Positions 13,674-19,244 of a stretch of 20,403 nucleotides of DNA are shown piece by piece; position 1 is the first letter of the stretch; every line of letters starts with the position of its first letter. Origin of the DNA: Candidatus Moraniibacteriota bacterium (lineage in GTDB: Bacteria; Patescibacteriota; Minisyncoccia; Moranbacterales; UBA2206); the NCBI GenBank assembly GCA_003534085.1, contig DQBY01000098.1, positions 1,040-21,442 on the forward strand. The letters are read 5' to 3'. Made by a program: the position numbers and the translations under genes. The notes under the pieces are model-generated. The model did not search any database. It saw nothing but the letters and a program-made list of their open reading frames with translations, and was not told the origin of the DNA.

Positions 13674-13757
13674 ATTGTATCAAAAAACCTCGTTGGGGGC
13701 GAGCCTACCTGCTCGCCTCGCCAAAGCTTCGGCGAAGCGGGCCGGTAGGCAGGGTTG
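13674..13757 (-). terminator. Terminator with a large nested hairpin, fused to extended -10 TGATACAAT
   Basis: CCCCAACC...CTCGCCCCCAACGAGG, T6, GATACAAT (13674-13682). Between the two halves lies a foreign hairpin of about 49 bases (13703-13751): CCTACC/GGTAGG outer arms and GCTTC-GGC-GAAGC inside. The promoter drives the ROK gene. Confidence 0.75.
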
Positions 13758-13809
13758 GGGAAATTACGGAATTAATTACTTACCTAAATACTTTGCTAGA
13801 ATTTTGGAT

Positions 13810-13857
13810 AAAAAAAAGGATTCAATTTCAGATTACATATCTGCAACTAAATCCCTT
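13810..13857 (-). terminator. Long-stem terminator overlapping the stop codon
   Basis: It starts at the TAA of the 13856-14689 gene. AAGGGATT-T-AGTT-G-CAGAT pairs with ATCTG-A-AATT-G-AATCCTT around ATGTA, followed by eight T. Confidence 0.85.
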
Positions 13858-14689
13858 ATGATAATTCGACTTTTTCCAAATCTTCGATGGTAAATTTTAC
13901 ATTATCACGATAATCAAGAAAGAAGACTTGGGGCCTTGAACTCTTATCCTTTCGAGCGATGACTAATTCATAATAGCCCGTGAGAAATATCATCTCCCGA
14001 CCCTCGCCAGAATGCGGCACACTCATTATGGCCATGTGCGCTATTTCACGAATAATTTCATCCTCGAAGGAATACTTGAAATTTTTAGTGAAATTGTCTC
14101 TCCACACCCTAAACTCAATATCAACATTTCCTTTTCCGACTCCAGTCTGATTTCCTCGGATGAATTCAAAAAATGGATTTCCATTTTTATCCACCACGAT
14201 CGTTCCGCCGAAAATATTATCGAAGAACTGGTTCAGTAAAACCTTGTATTGGTCCTGATTTTCAGGAGCAATAAAAGCGAAGATGAGCTCTATGACCTCT
14301 TTCCGATTCAGCCCTGCCTTGCCGATTCTGCCCAGCCCATGGTTGAGCGGTTCAAGTGAAACGAAAAACTTTTCAGATTCCATCTCGCGGAAATATTCTC
14401 CGCGATTTTTCAAGAACTCAGTCAAGAGGATGGTTCTGTGTTTATATCTCGGGAGACCCAGCCTTTCGACATTGGCAAAACCTACTTCCCTTTTTTCGTC
14501 GATCCTGCCGGCCAGATCCTTGTTGTAAGGCTGCAAAGCTTTGGCCCAATCATTGATATTGGCAGCATAATTTCCAGTTTTCTCAACCTTTGGCTCAAGC
14601 GAATTTTTCAAAGATCCATAACTCCTTTCGTAAATTTTTTGAAGTCTAGCATCAATCATCCAGATGCACGAATTCACCGCATTTTTCAC
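13856..14689 (-). CDS. Soluble protein of unknown function (277 aa)
   Basis: AGGAGATG 6-8 nt upstream supports the ATG at 14689, which makes the gene overlap the upstream gene by 38 bp in another frame; the alternative ATG at 14659 has no ribosome site. I do not recognise a family. Residues 1-110 are helical and basic (LQKIYERSYGSLKNSL, YKHRTILLTEFLKNRGEYF). The second half has strands such as GTIVVDKNGNPFFEFIRG and IFLTGYYELVIARKD, and a HMAIMSVPHSGEGREM stretch with two histidines. There is one cysteine at position 8. The overlap suggests it is coupled to the small membrane protein. Confidence 0.7.
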   Translation of the reverse strand: MKNAVNSCIWMIDARLQKIYERSYGSLKNSLEPKVEKTGNYAANINDWAKALQPYNKDLAGRIDEKREVGFANVERLGLPRYKHRTILLTEFLKNRGEYFREMESEKFFVSLEPLNHGLGRIGKAGLNRKEVIELIFAFIAPENQDQYKVLLNQFFDNIFGGTIVVDKNGNPFFEFIRGNQTGVGKGNVDIEFRVWRDNFTKNFKYSFEDEIIREIAHMAIMSVPHSGEGREMIFLTGYYELVIARKDKSSRPQVFFLDYRDNVKFTIEDLEKVELS

Positions 14690-14906
14690 ATCTCCTGATC
14701 ATTTGATAATCCTCAATAAACTCGACGAAGGTCTGCCATGATTGGCAACTCTCCTGATCGCACCGGGAAACATGTTTTTTGATGCCCAATAAAATAATAA
14801 CAAACGCTAACAACGACCCTATGACAGGATGACCTTCACGGATAAATATGAAACCGAGGAAACCAGCTGCCAGAAATACTGCTATCAATTTCTTGTACGA
14901 TGACAT
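14652..14906 (-). CDS. Small membrane protein with a C-terminal cysteine motif (84 aa)
   Basis: AAGGAGGG 4 nt upstream fixes the start. Two membrane segments (8-23 and 29-42) are followed by a cytoplasmic-type tail with four cysteines: C-x4-C (RCDQESCQSW) and C-x2-C (RCEKCGE), which could bind one zinc ion. It ends FVHLDD. The 38-bp overlap with the following gene and the likely shared promoter make them an operon. Function unknown. Confidence 0.75.
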   Translation of the reverse strand: MSSYKKLIAVFLAAGFLGFIFIREGHPVIGSLLAFVIILLGIKKHVSRCDQESCQSWQTFVEFIEDYQMIRRCEKCGEFVHLDD

Positions 14907-14953
14907 TTCACCCTCCTTGGCTTGAATTTTTTATTGTTAAGGAATTTCATATA

Positions 14954-14982
14954 AGTTAAGCATTTCCTAGATTGAAAGTCAA
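14954..14982 (-). promoter_or_regulatory. Possible promoter of the 14906 operon
   Basis: TTGACT (14977-14982), 17 nt, TTAACT (14954-14959) on the minus strand. The -35 box is good and the -10 box weak. Confidence 0.4.
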
Positions 14983-14989
14983 TCCAAAC

Positions 14990-15013
14990 AAAAACCCCGC
15001 CGGGGGCGAGGTT
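14990..15013 (-). terminator. Terminator of the GNAT gene
   Basis: AACCTCGCC/GGCGGGGTT with a CCC loop and TTTTTGTTT. Here the T-run is followed by TTTGGATTGACT, not by an extended -10 box. Confidence 0.85.
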
Positions 15014-15046
15014 GGGAAAATTACGGAATTATCGCTTGCATATATT

Positions 15047-15505
15047 TTATAAAGCTACTTCAAGCATAATCATATCTTTGCATTGTATGCCGTCCTCAAA
15101 GATGAGATTTTTATAATTTTTTATAAAAAAATCCTTCTTAATTCCTGATATTCTAAATCCGCACTTCTGATAAAAAGCCAACTGGCTTATGCTGGAATTT
15201 CCGGTGCCGACTATCAATTTTTTTGCCCCTTCTTTTTTTGCTCTCTTTATAGCATCGACTATTAACAATTTTCCTATCCCTTTGCCACGCTCATCTTCCA
15301 TAACGGCAATGTTCATAATTTCTAAAGTGTTTGAATTTTTTCCGGCCAGTATGTATATTCCAATAATATTATTTCCTCCAAACGCAGCAAAGCAATTCCC
15401 CTTTTTTAAATATCTGCCTATATTCTCCCGAGAAGGATCCGCTGAAAGCAAAAGTTCATATGGAGCATTATTGTTATCAATTTTCTTAATTTCGATATTG
15501 TTCAT
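15047..15505 (-). CDS. GNAT-family N-acetyltransferase (152 aa)
   Basis: IMNIAVMEDERGKGIGKLLI contains the acetyl-CoA loop RGKGIG, and AFYQKCGFRISG is the typical end of the GNAT fold. FAAFGGNNIIGIYIL forms the central strands. The tail NLIFEDGIQCKDMIMLEVAL is shared by many single-domain GNATs whose substrates are unknown. It is a stand-alone gene between two terminators, without a ribosome site. A three-codon frame (ATG GGT AAA TAA) lies between promoter and start. Confidence 0.9.
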   Translation of the reverse strand: MNNIEIKKIDNNNAPYELLLSADPSRENIGRYLKKGNCFAAFGGNNIIGIYILAGKNSNTLEIMNIAVMEDERGKGIGKLLIVDAIKRAKKEGAKKLIVGTGNSSISQLAFYQKCGFRISGIKKDFFIKNYKNLIFEDGIQCKDMIMLEVAL

Positions 15506-15527
15506 TTTGTTATTTACCCATAATCAA

Positions 15528-15550
15528 ATTGTATCAAAAAACCCCGCCTG
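15528..15550 (-). promoter_or_regulatory. Extended -10 TGATACAAT behind a cut-off terminator
   Basis: The right half of the common module (GGCGGGGTTTTTTGATACAAT) is present, but the left arm is missing and replaced by CCCAGGC context, so only the promoter should work. It lies 22 nt before the GNAT start. Confidence 0.65.
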
Positions 15551-15596
15551 GGCAAACATAAGCTAAGTCGCCCACTGCACAATGGTTATTTTTGCT

Positions 15597-15626
15597 AAAA
15601 AAGAAGAGGTAATCCCTACCTCTCTT
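15597..15626 (-). terminator. Terminator of the 15651-16154 gene
   Basis: GAGGTA/TACCTC arms around GGGAT, followed by TTCTTTTTT on the minus strand, 25 bases past the stop. Confidence 0.75.
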
Positions 15627-15650
15627 TATTCCTCCTTTAAGTTTTCGATA

Positions 15651-16154
15651 CTACTGAAGCAATTCACCATTCACGTACAATCCGCCAGTAGAACCTGTCT
15701 CAGTGACCTCCGTAATTAAACCTTGATTGCTATTTCCCGGACAATCATCGCCCACCTCAGGAACAGTTCCATTAGCTACAACATTGCCGAATCCATTCAG
15801 ATTAAATCCCGTTATCTGCTTTTTTTGTCTTGCTTCATACTCAACGGAGCCTTTTACCATTATGTGCTTTGGAACAGTAATATCATGAAAAATTGTTTGC
15901 GACTTAGGTCCGCCAGTAACGGTTTCCCATTCACAAGTCACATCATAAGTATTCAGAGTTTTATAAGAGAAAACTAGATCCTTAGCCTGTGCTTGCATTT
16001 GGGCATTATTCAGCCCAAGAACAGCCTGCACATCCCCCTTGCCAACAAATCCTGTGCCGGTAGATGAGTCAAAACTTACAGAAGCAAATACTGCAGTAGC
16101 GGCCAAAGCCAAGGTTGCAAAACTTGCCCCAAATGCCATTTTTTTCATTTTCAT
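15651..16154 (-). CDS. Secreted protein of unknown function (167 aa)
   Basis: Residues 1-24 (MKMKKMAFGASFATLALAAT...) are a signal peptide with probable cleavage after VFA. The mature part is beta-rich, begins with GTGFVGKGDVQAVLGLNNAQ, and carries two cysteines (DVTCEWE and DDCPGN). A segment with VEYEARQKKQITGFNLNGF suggests strands. I have the impression that this GKGDVQ..LGLNNA..Q start recurs in CPR secreted proteins, but I cannot check it. It ends in TAG. An AAAGGATGG site lies 10-12 nt before the ATG; the promoter is TGTTATAAT. Confidence 0.75.
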   Translation of the reverse strand: MKMKKMAFGASFATLALAATAVFASVSFDSSTGTGFVGKGDVQAVLGLNNAQMQAQAKDLVFSYKTLNTYDVTCEWETVTGGPKSQTIFHDITVPKHIMVKGSVEYEARQKKQITGFNLNGFGNVVANGTVPEVGDDCPGNSNQGLITEVTETGSTGGLYVNGELLQ

Positions 16155-16197
16155 ATTGTTTTCACCATCCTTTCTATATTAGCTATTTACTGCCGTT

Positions 16198-16206
16198 ATT
16201 ATAACA
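16198..16206 (-). promoter_or_regulatory. Extended -10 TGTTATAAT for the secreted protein
   Basis: Perfect extended -10 box on the minus strand, 43 nt before the ATG, lying just downstream of repeat module A. Confidence 0.6.
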
Positions 16207-16212
16207 CATAAA

Positions 16213-16342
16213 TTTATCTGTCGTTAAGTAGGACATTACCTTCGTGACACACAGAGTCAAGGCAGAGTTATCCACTGCGGAAATAGCCAGTTTTGCCAAA
16301 AGCGGAGAACGGAGCAGATAGGATTTTTGGGTAAAAAAAGAG
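16213..16342 (-). repeat. Intergenic repeat module, copy A
   Basis: On the minus strand the order is T7 tract, ACCCAAAAATCC, CTCCGTTCTCCGC, a spacer, GGATAACTC, CCTTGACTC and TCACGAAG. The same order occurs at 18172-18278 (B), and the first half again at 19157-19202 (C). A has a 20-base insert relative to B. It joins the terminator of one gene to the promoter region of the next. The open frame through it at 16183-16386 has no ribosome site and is not called. Confidence 0.8.
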
Positions 16343-16382
16343 AGGAACTCAATCGCAAAATTCTGCAATTTAAATCCCTCTC
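16333..16382 (-). terminator. Terminator of the 52-aa gene
   Basis: GAGAGG/CCTCTC outer arms with an inner AATTGC/GCGATT stem, then T7, directly after the stop codon. Confidence 0.75.
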
Positions 16383-16388
16383 GCATAT

Positions 16389-16547
16389 TTAGGCAGCTTT
16401 GCCCACAAATCCATTCACTGGATTGTTTGGTATGATATACCCAGCTTCTTCCAGCAAAGCCACCAAGTCCTTTTCCTTCTTTGACAGTTTGTGCCAGTCT
16501 TTGCCGGCATAAATTTCTGCTGCTATTTTACAAATTTCTTCCTGCAT
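16389..16547 (-). CDS. Small soluble protein of unknown function (52 aa)
   Basis: The frame reads MQEEICKIAAEIYAGKDWHK, then a Lys/Glu-rich helix and LLEEAGYIIPNNPVNGF, ending VGKAA. GGGAGG 4 nt before the ATG and the terminator right after the TAA make it a convincing gene. It is mainly helical with one cysteine. It may be in one transcript with the 78-aa gene 46 nt upstream. No family recognised. Confidence 0.75.
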   Translation of the reverse strand: MQEEICKIAAEIYAGKDWHKLSKKEKDLVALLEEAGYIIPNNPVNGFVGKAA

Positions 16548-16593
16548 TGTTTCCTCCCTTCTTTCGTTTTTTAATTCCTAGCAGTGGTAAATA

Positions 16594-16830
16594 TTAACGA
16601 GCCCTTCTTATTCCGCCATATTTTCCTCCCCGTCCGCTTGATTTTCTGAGGCTATCAATGCCGTAGATTATTAATGGCTTTTTGCCTTTGCCGCGGCAAT
16701 CATTGTGTCCGCTTATTGTCGACTGGAAAATATCATTCCGCTCTCCATTGCTATGATTTAATAAATAGCATAGCGCTTCACACACCGGACAAACTCCAAA
16801 ATATGTATATGTAATAAGCATGGGTTTCAT
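16594..16830 (-). CDS. Small cysteine-containing basic protein (78 aa)
   Basis: GAGGAGGTG 4 nt upstream sets the start MKPMLITYTYFGVCPVCEAL. Residues 14-21 hold CPVCEALC, and GHNDCRGKG supplies another Cys and His, so a zinc site is possible. The C-terminal third is very basic and Gly-rich (SLRKSSGRGGKYGGIRRAR), which fits nucleic-acid binding. The 95-aa gene ends 52 nt upstream. No family recognised. Confidence 0.72.
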   Translation of the reverse strand: MKPMLITYTYFGVCPVCEALCYLLNHSNGERNDIFQSTISGHNDCRGKGKKPLIIYGIDSLRKSSGRGGKYGGIRRAR

Positions 16831-16882
16831 TTTTCACCTCCTCGTATAGTTTTGGCTACCTCTCCAGCTGGAAAGCAATTTT

Positions 16883-17170
16883 TTACTCAGGCATCTTCAT
16901 TTCTGCTATCTGCCTTTGAATCTCAGCAAAGTCATCAGCAGAAGATAATACGACAACTGCCTCGACCTCCCGCTCAATATCGAGCGGATACATTTCATGC
17001 TCTTCACCGTCTGCGACGAACAGACCGCCGTCCAAAGGATTGACGCCCGCGTTTTCACCGATGAGTACCTTGCGTTTTTCGCCGTTAATTTTTGCAATAA
17101 CGAGCAAAGTCACCCCATGCATATCATTTAGGTATCTTAATGCCTCAATCTTTGCTTCTCTGTCTTTCAT
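16883..17170 (-). CDS. Small acidic protein of unknown function (95 aa)
   Basis: The protein has no cysteines or membrane segments. MKDREAKIEALRYLNDMHGVTLLVIAKI (named by its ends MKDRE...IAKI) gives a helix and a strand, then KRKVLIGENAGVNPLDGGLF, a strand VEAVVVLSSADD, and a final helix FAEIQRQIAEMKMPE. A GAGGT site 6 nt upstream supports the ATG. It is the first gene of a probable run with the 78- and 52-aa genes, with a TTGACT promoter about 160 nt upstream. Similar small proteins are common in phage and plasmid regions, but nothing identifies this one. Confidence 0.65.
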   Translation of the reverse strand: MKDREAKIEALRYLNDMHGVTLLVIAKINGEKRKVLIGENAGVNPLDGGLFVADGEEHEMYPLDIEREVEAVVVLSSADDFAEIQRQIAEMKMPE

Positions 17171-17291
17171 GTCTGTACCTCTGTTTTTTGTTAGATTTTT
17201 TTCTGCTTGATTAGGCTAGTTCTTATTTCACTATCAGGATAGTTCTTCTTTTTGAAGGCATCCTTATTATTCCCCCTTGTTTAACCATATA

Positions 17292-17357
17292 AACTGTCTA
17301 CGACAGTTGTTTTTTAAGGTGATACCAAATGATACACTAAAAACCTGAAAAGTCAAG
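17292..17357 (-). promoter_or_regulatory. Promoter with a downstream dyad (candidate operator)
   Basis: TTGACT (17352-17357 by complement of 17351-17356) and TATCAT (17329-17334) lie 16 nt apart on the minus strand. About 20 nt downstream of the -10 box is a perfect dyad AACTGTC-TAC-GACAGTT (17292-17308). It resembles a repressor site of the CTGT..ACAG kind. On the plus strand it is followed by T6, but there is no plus-strand gene to end. The rest of the 17171-17492 gap has no gene that I can support. Confidence 0.55.
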
Positions 17358-17369
17358 CGAAATAACGAC

Positions 17370-17390
17370 AAAAACAGGGTTTCCCCTGCC
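17370..17390 (-). terminator. Terminator of the hepT/mntA operon
   Basis: CAGGGG-AAA-CCCTG then TTTTTG on the minus strand. Confidence 0.65.
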
Positions 17391-17393
17391 TAA

Positions 17394-17440
17394 TAATTTT
17401 TGTTCAGTATCGTAATATTTTGCGATTAGTCCAATAGAGT
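17394..17440 (-). repeat. Short intergenic repeat E, copy 1
   Basis: On the minus strand CTCTATTGGACTAATC is identical to 19943-19958; then comes a small hairpin, then TGAACAAAAATTA. In both places a terminator and a CGCTTGACTT promoter follow. Confidence 0.7.
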
Positions 17441-17458
17441 CTACCCCTAGAAAGCCTG

Positions 17459-17474
17459 CCTGTCGGCAGACAGG
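17459..17474. repeat. Palindrome CCTGTC-GGCA-GACAGG
   Basis: Same arms as the palindrome at 7606-7621 with one loop base changed. It lies 19 bases past the hepT stop and may act as a 3' end stabiliser; there is no T-run of terminator length. Confidence 0.7.
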
Positions 17475-17492
17475 GAGGTGATTCATGACGAT

Positions 17493-17819
17493 CTAAGAGA
17501 TTTTTTCGATAAATTTTTTAAGTTCTGGCAAATCATCTTTAGCAGTTTCCCAAACCAGCCGAATGTTGATGCCGAAGTATTCGTGAATCAGAAAGTTGCG
17601 CATATCAATCGCGTCACGGAATGGCAAGCCCGGATTCTTTTCAACGAACTCTTGGCTCAAATTATTGGCTGCTTCTCCTACTACTGCCAATTCCCTGATT
17701 ACCGCGTCAACAGCCATCTTGTTGTTTTTGAATGCTTCATAGTCCATACCGGCAATATAACCTTCAATGGTATCAATGGCCTCGATGATGTGCTCCAGGT
17801 ACGCTTTATCGTCTTTCAT
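17493..17819 (-). CDS. hepT: HepT-like HEPN ribonuclease toxin (DUF86, 108 aa)
   Basis: All-helical protein with the HEPN motif RNFLIHEYFG: Arg74-x4-His79 is the catalytic pair and Tyr81 is the residue that is AMPylated in characterised HepT proteins. AVVGEAANNLS is the usual DUF86 sequence before it. HepT toxins cut RNA and are kept inactive by the MntA nucleotidyltransferase. The gene overlaps mntA by 14 bp and is second in the operon, so the pair is complete. It may protect the cell from phage or stabilise the segment. Confidence 0.92.
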   Translation of the reverse strand: MKDDKAYLEHIIEAIDTIEGYIAGMDYEAFKNNKMAVDAVIRELAVVGEAANNLSQEFVEKNPGLPFRDAIDMRNFLIHEYFGINIRLVWETAKDDLPELKKFIEKIS

Positions 17820-18114
17820 AAATTTTTTCAGCTTCTTTTAATACTTCGGCGCGAAAATATTTACTGATAGCTTCCGGAGTCAACAAATCCACTTCCCTGT
17901 CCACATAACTCTCCATATGCCTCTTAATCTGAGCCAGCTTGAAAAAACCAATCTTGGCAGTCGGCGTAAATTCAATCAAAACGTCCACGTCACTGTCATC
18001 TTTGAAGTTCCCATGGACATAGGAGCCAAAAAGCGATACGCTTTGAATATTTTCCCTCAATGGGTCTTGCTCCACGGCTTCTTTAATTTTCTGTTTTATT
18101 TCTTGTTTTCCCAT
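17806..18114 (-). CDS. mntA: MntA-like nucleotidyltransferase antitoxin (102 aa)
   Basis: SLFGSYVHGNFKDDSDVDVLIEF (named by its parts GSYVHG and SDVDVLI) is the minimal nucleotidyltransferase motif, with Gly30-Ser31 and the metal-binding Asp42 and Asp44. Members transfer AMP to the HepT toxin and silence it. It precedes and overlaps hepT. There is no Shine-Dalgarno site before the ATG; a TAACTT box lies 6 nt upstream with TTGATT 17 nt further up, so a leaderless start is possible. Repeat module B lies about 60 nt upstream. Confidence 0.92.
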   Translation of the reverse strand: MGKQEIKQKIKEAVEQDPLRENIQSVSLFGSYVHGNFKDDSDVDVLIEFTPTAKIGFFKLAQIKRHMESYVDREVDLLTPEAISKYFRAEVLKEAEKIYERR

Positions 18115-18171
18115 ATTGATAAGTTACCATAAATACAATCCAAAATCAATTCGTGTTCCATAGCAATGACA

Positions 18172-18278
18172 TTTATCTTCCGTTAGGCAGACATCAGCTT
18201 CGTGGCACAAAGAGTCAAGGCGAGTTATCCGCTCCAGCGGAGAACGGAGGTAATAAAATTTTTTGGATAAAAAAAGAG
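18172..18278 (-). repeat. Intergenic repeat module, copy B
   Basis: Matches copy A (16213-16342) over both ends; it shares TCTTCCGTTA-like, CGTGGCACA and GAGTCAAGG runs and the AGCGGAGAACGGAG block, with about 20 bases fewer in the middle. With the terminator at 18269-18309 it fills the gap 18115-18335. Confidence 0.8.
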
Positions 18279-18309
18279 GAGGCATCCAGTCGTTAAACTA
18301 AATCCCTCC
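18269..18309 (-). terminator. Terminator of the micro-protein operon
   Basis: GGAGG/CCTCC arms around a loop with AGT/ACT inside, then TCTTTTTTT on the minus strand. Confidence 0.7.
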
Positions 18310-18335
18310 GTAATTCGATATTTCGTGCAGGACAT

Positions 18336-18485
18336 TTAATAAGTGCCTGCCATCTTTATTTCCGTATCTTTTTTGATGGGGACAGCATTCACAATCCCCT
18401 GTGCCTTCAGCCTGGCATCAAGATACTCGCAATGAAGCGGACACTGGCTCCTCTTGCAATCCGTGCAAGCCTTTGGTAATTTCAT
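18336..18485 (-). CDS. Cysteine-rich micro-protein (49 aa)
   Basis: The frame reads MKLPKACTDCKRSQCPLHCE, then YLDARLKAQGIVNAVPIKK and ends IKMAGTY. Four cysteines in C-x2-C-x4-C-x3-C form, plus His18, fit a small zinc knuckle or a metal cluster site. AAAGGA lies 8 nt before the ATG. It is the last gene of a run of four small genes (19080, 18878, 18627, 18485). No family recognised. Confidence 0.75.
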   Translation of the reverse strand: MKLPKACTDCKRSQCPLHCEYLDARLKAQGIVNAVPIKKDTEIKMAGTY

Positions 18486-18504
18486 GACATTTTCCTTTCT
18501 GTTA

Positions 18505-18627
18505 TTATTTTTCACTGAACGAGCAACAATATGTGCCTGCTTTTAACTTTAATCCCTGCAAACAAATATCTGACTGTTCCGAATAATTCTTGCATTTATC
18601 ACATAAAGGTCTTGTAATAAATCCCAT
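18505..18627 (-). CDS. Cysteine-rich micro-protein (40 aa)
   Basis: MGFITRPLCDKCKNYSEQSD, then ICLQGLKLKAGTYCCSFSEK. The C-x2-C-x9-C and CC cysteines could bind one metal ion. A strong GGAGGAG site 4 nt before the ATG and a gap of 14 nt to the upstream gene support translation. It shares the short word AGTY with the 49-aa neighbour, but otherwise they do not align. Confidence 0.78.
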   Translation of the reverse strand: MGFITRPLCDKCKNYSEQSDICLQGLKLKAGTYCCSFSEK

Positions 18628-18641
18628 AACTCCTCCTGTTT

Positions 18642-18878
18642 TTACTCCTCTGCAAATTGGTATTCCTCGTATTCCTTTTTTGCTTCCTTTTTCGTTTCAA
18701 AAAAGAAAACATTGTGCCTGCCAAAGCCTCTTTTCTCCTTGCTTATTCCGTCTATCGCGTTGATAATTTCGTCCTTTTCATTAACGCTTATTATTTCTCC
18801 ATAACAGACAGCAAAGCCTGAAGCTCCGTAATTCACTAACCACTTTCCGACCAAATCCTGAGTCAGTTTTTGAATCAT
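18642..18878 (-). CDS. Small protein of unknown function (78 aa)
   Basis: GAGGAG 7 nt upstream, overlapping the stop of the previous gene, sets the start MIQKLTQDLVGKWLVNYGAS. The protein has a beta-rich front (GFAVCYGEIISVNEKDEI), a segment RGFGRHNVFFFETKKEA and a C-terminal acidic/basic helix. It may be a small SH3-like barrel; this is only an impression. Second gene of the micro-protein operon. Confidence 0.72.
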   Translation of the reverse strand: MIQKLTQDLVGKWLVNYGASGFAVCYGEIISVNEKDEIINAIDGISKEKRGFGRHNVFFFETKKEAKKEYEEYQFAEE

Positions 18879-18888
18879 AGTAGTCTCC

Positions 18889-19080
18889 TCATCTCGAGCA
18901 ATGGCTTAATGCGAACTTGAGAGCATCTGCTTTTCCACTGGCACGGGCTATTTCACTGTCAAAATGCGTATTGCCCGCAGGATGCTTTTCCATGAGGTTA
19001 GTCCAATATACAAGCGAACTCTCAGCTAACTTTAATTCCTCCCTGACCTTGTCACCGTCTATTCTCATAATTTTTCCCAT
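18889..19080 (-). CDS. Small helical protein of unknown function (63 aa)
   Basis: GAGGAGG 5 nt upstream selects MGKIMRIDGDKVREELKLAE. The rest is helical (SLVYWTNLMEKHP, SEIARASGKADALKFALSH) and ends HCSR. The next gene's ribosome site overlaps its stop (gap 10 nt). It heads the four-gene micro-protein operon. No family recognised. Confidence 0.7.
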   Translation of the reverse strand: MGKIMRIDGDKVREELKLAESSLVYWTNLMEKHPAGNTHFDSEIARASGKADALKFALSHCSR

Positions 19081-19156
19081 TTTTCCTCCTCTTTATTCAG
19101 TTTGGAAGTAACTTCATTGTATTGAAAACTTAGCGTAAAAACGCTGAAAAAGCAAG

Positions 19157-19202
19157 CTCAAGCGGAGAACGGAGCAGATAGGATTTTTGGGTAAAAAAAG
19201 AG
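19157..19202 (-). repeat. Intergenic repeat module, copy C (partial)
   Basis: Over about 44 bases (AGCGGAGAACGGAGCAGATA and the following GGATTTTTGGGTAAAAAAAG) it is identical to copy A. On the minus strand it runs on into CCGCTTGAGC and an AGCGT-TTTT-ACGCT dyad (19132-19145) before the 63-aa gene. Confidence 0.8.
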
Positions 19203-19230
19203 GCCACGAATTGCGCTTCGTGAGCCTCTG
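19193..19230 (-). terminator. Terminator of the amber-interrupted gene
   Basis: AGAGGC-T-CACGAA pairs with TTCGTG-GCCTCT around GCGCAA, followed by T7: one of the best hairpins in the window, 15 bases past the TAA. Confidence 0.9.
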
Positions 19231-19244
19231 TCTGTCAACTAATT

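Noticed and set aside
13357..13893. Plus-strand frame of 178 codons
   Set aside because: Antisense to the ROK kinase and crossing its promoter and two terminators.
16268..16280. GTTATCCAC resembling a DnaA box
   Set aside because: A single near-match inside repeat A; copy B reads GTTATCCGC and no cluster of boxes is present.
16183..16386. Open frame of 67 codons on the minus strand
   Set aside because: It runs through repeat module A and a terminator, has no ribosome site and overlaps the stop of the 52-aa gene.
17200..17290. Possible short gene (ATG at about 17253, 12 codons) in the leader of the 95-aa gene
   Set aside because: Only 12-21 codons; a longer open frame in the next phase lacks a start codon, so nothing can be supported.
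17471..17490. GGAGGTGATTCATGAC on the plus strand, like a ribosome site and start
   Set aside because: The frame stops after two more codons (ATG ACG ATC TAA).
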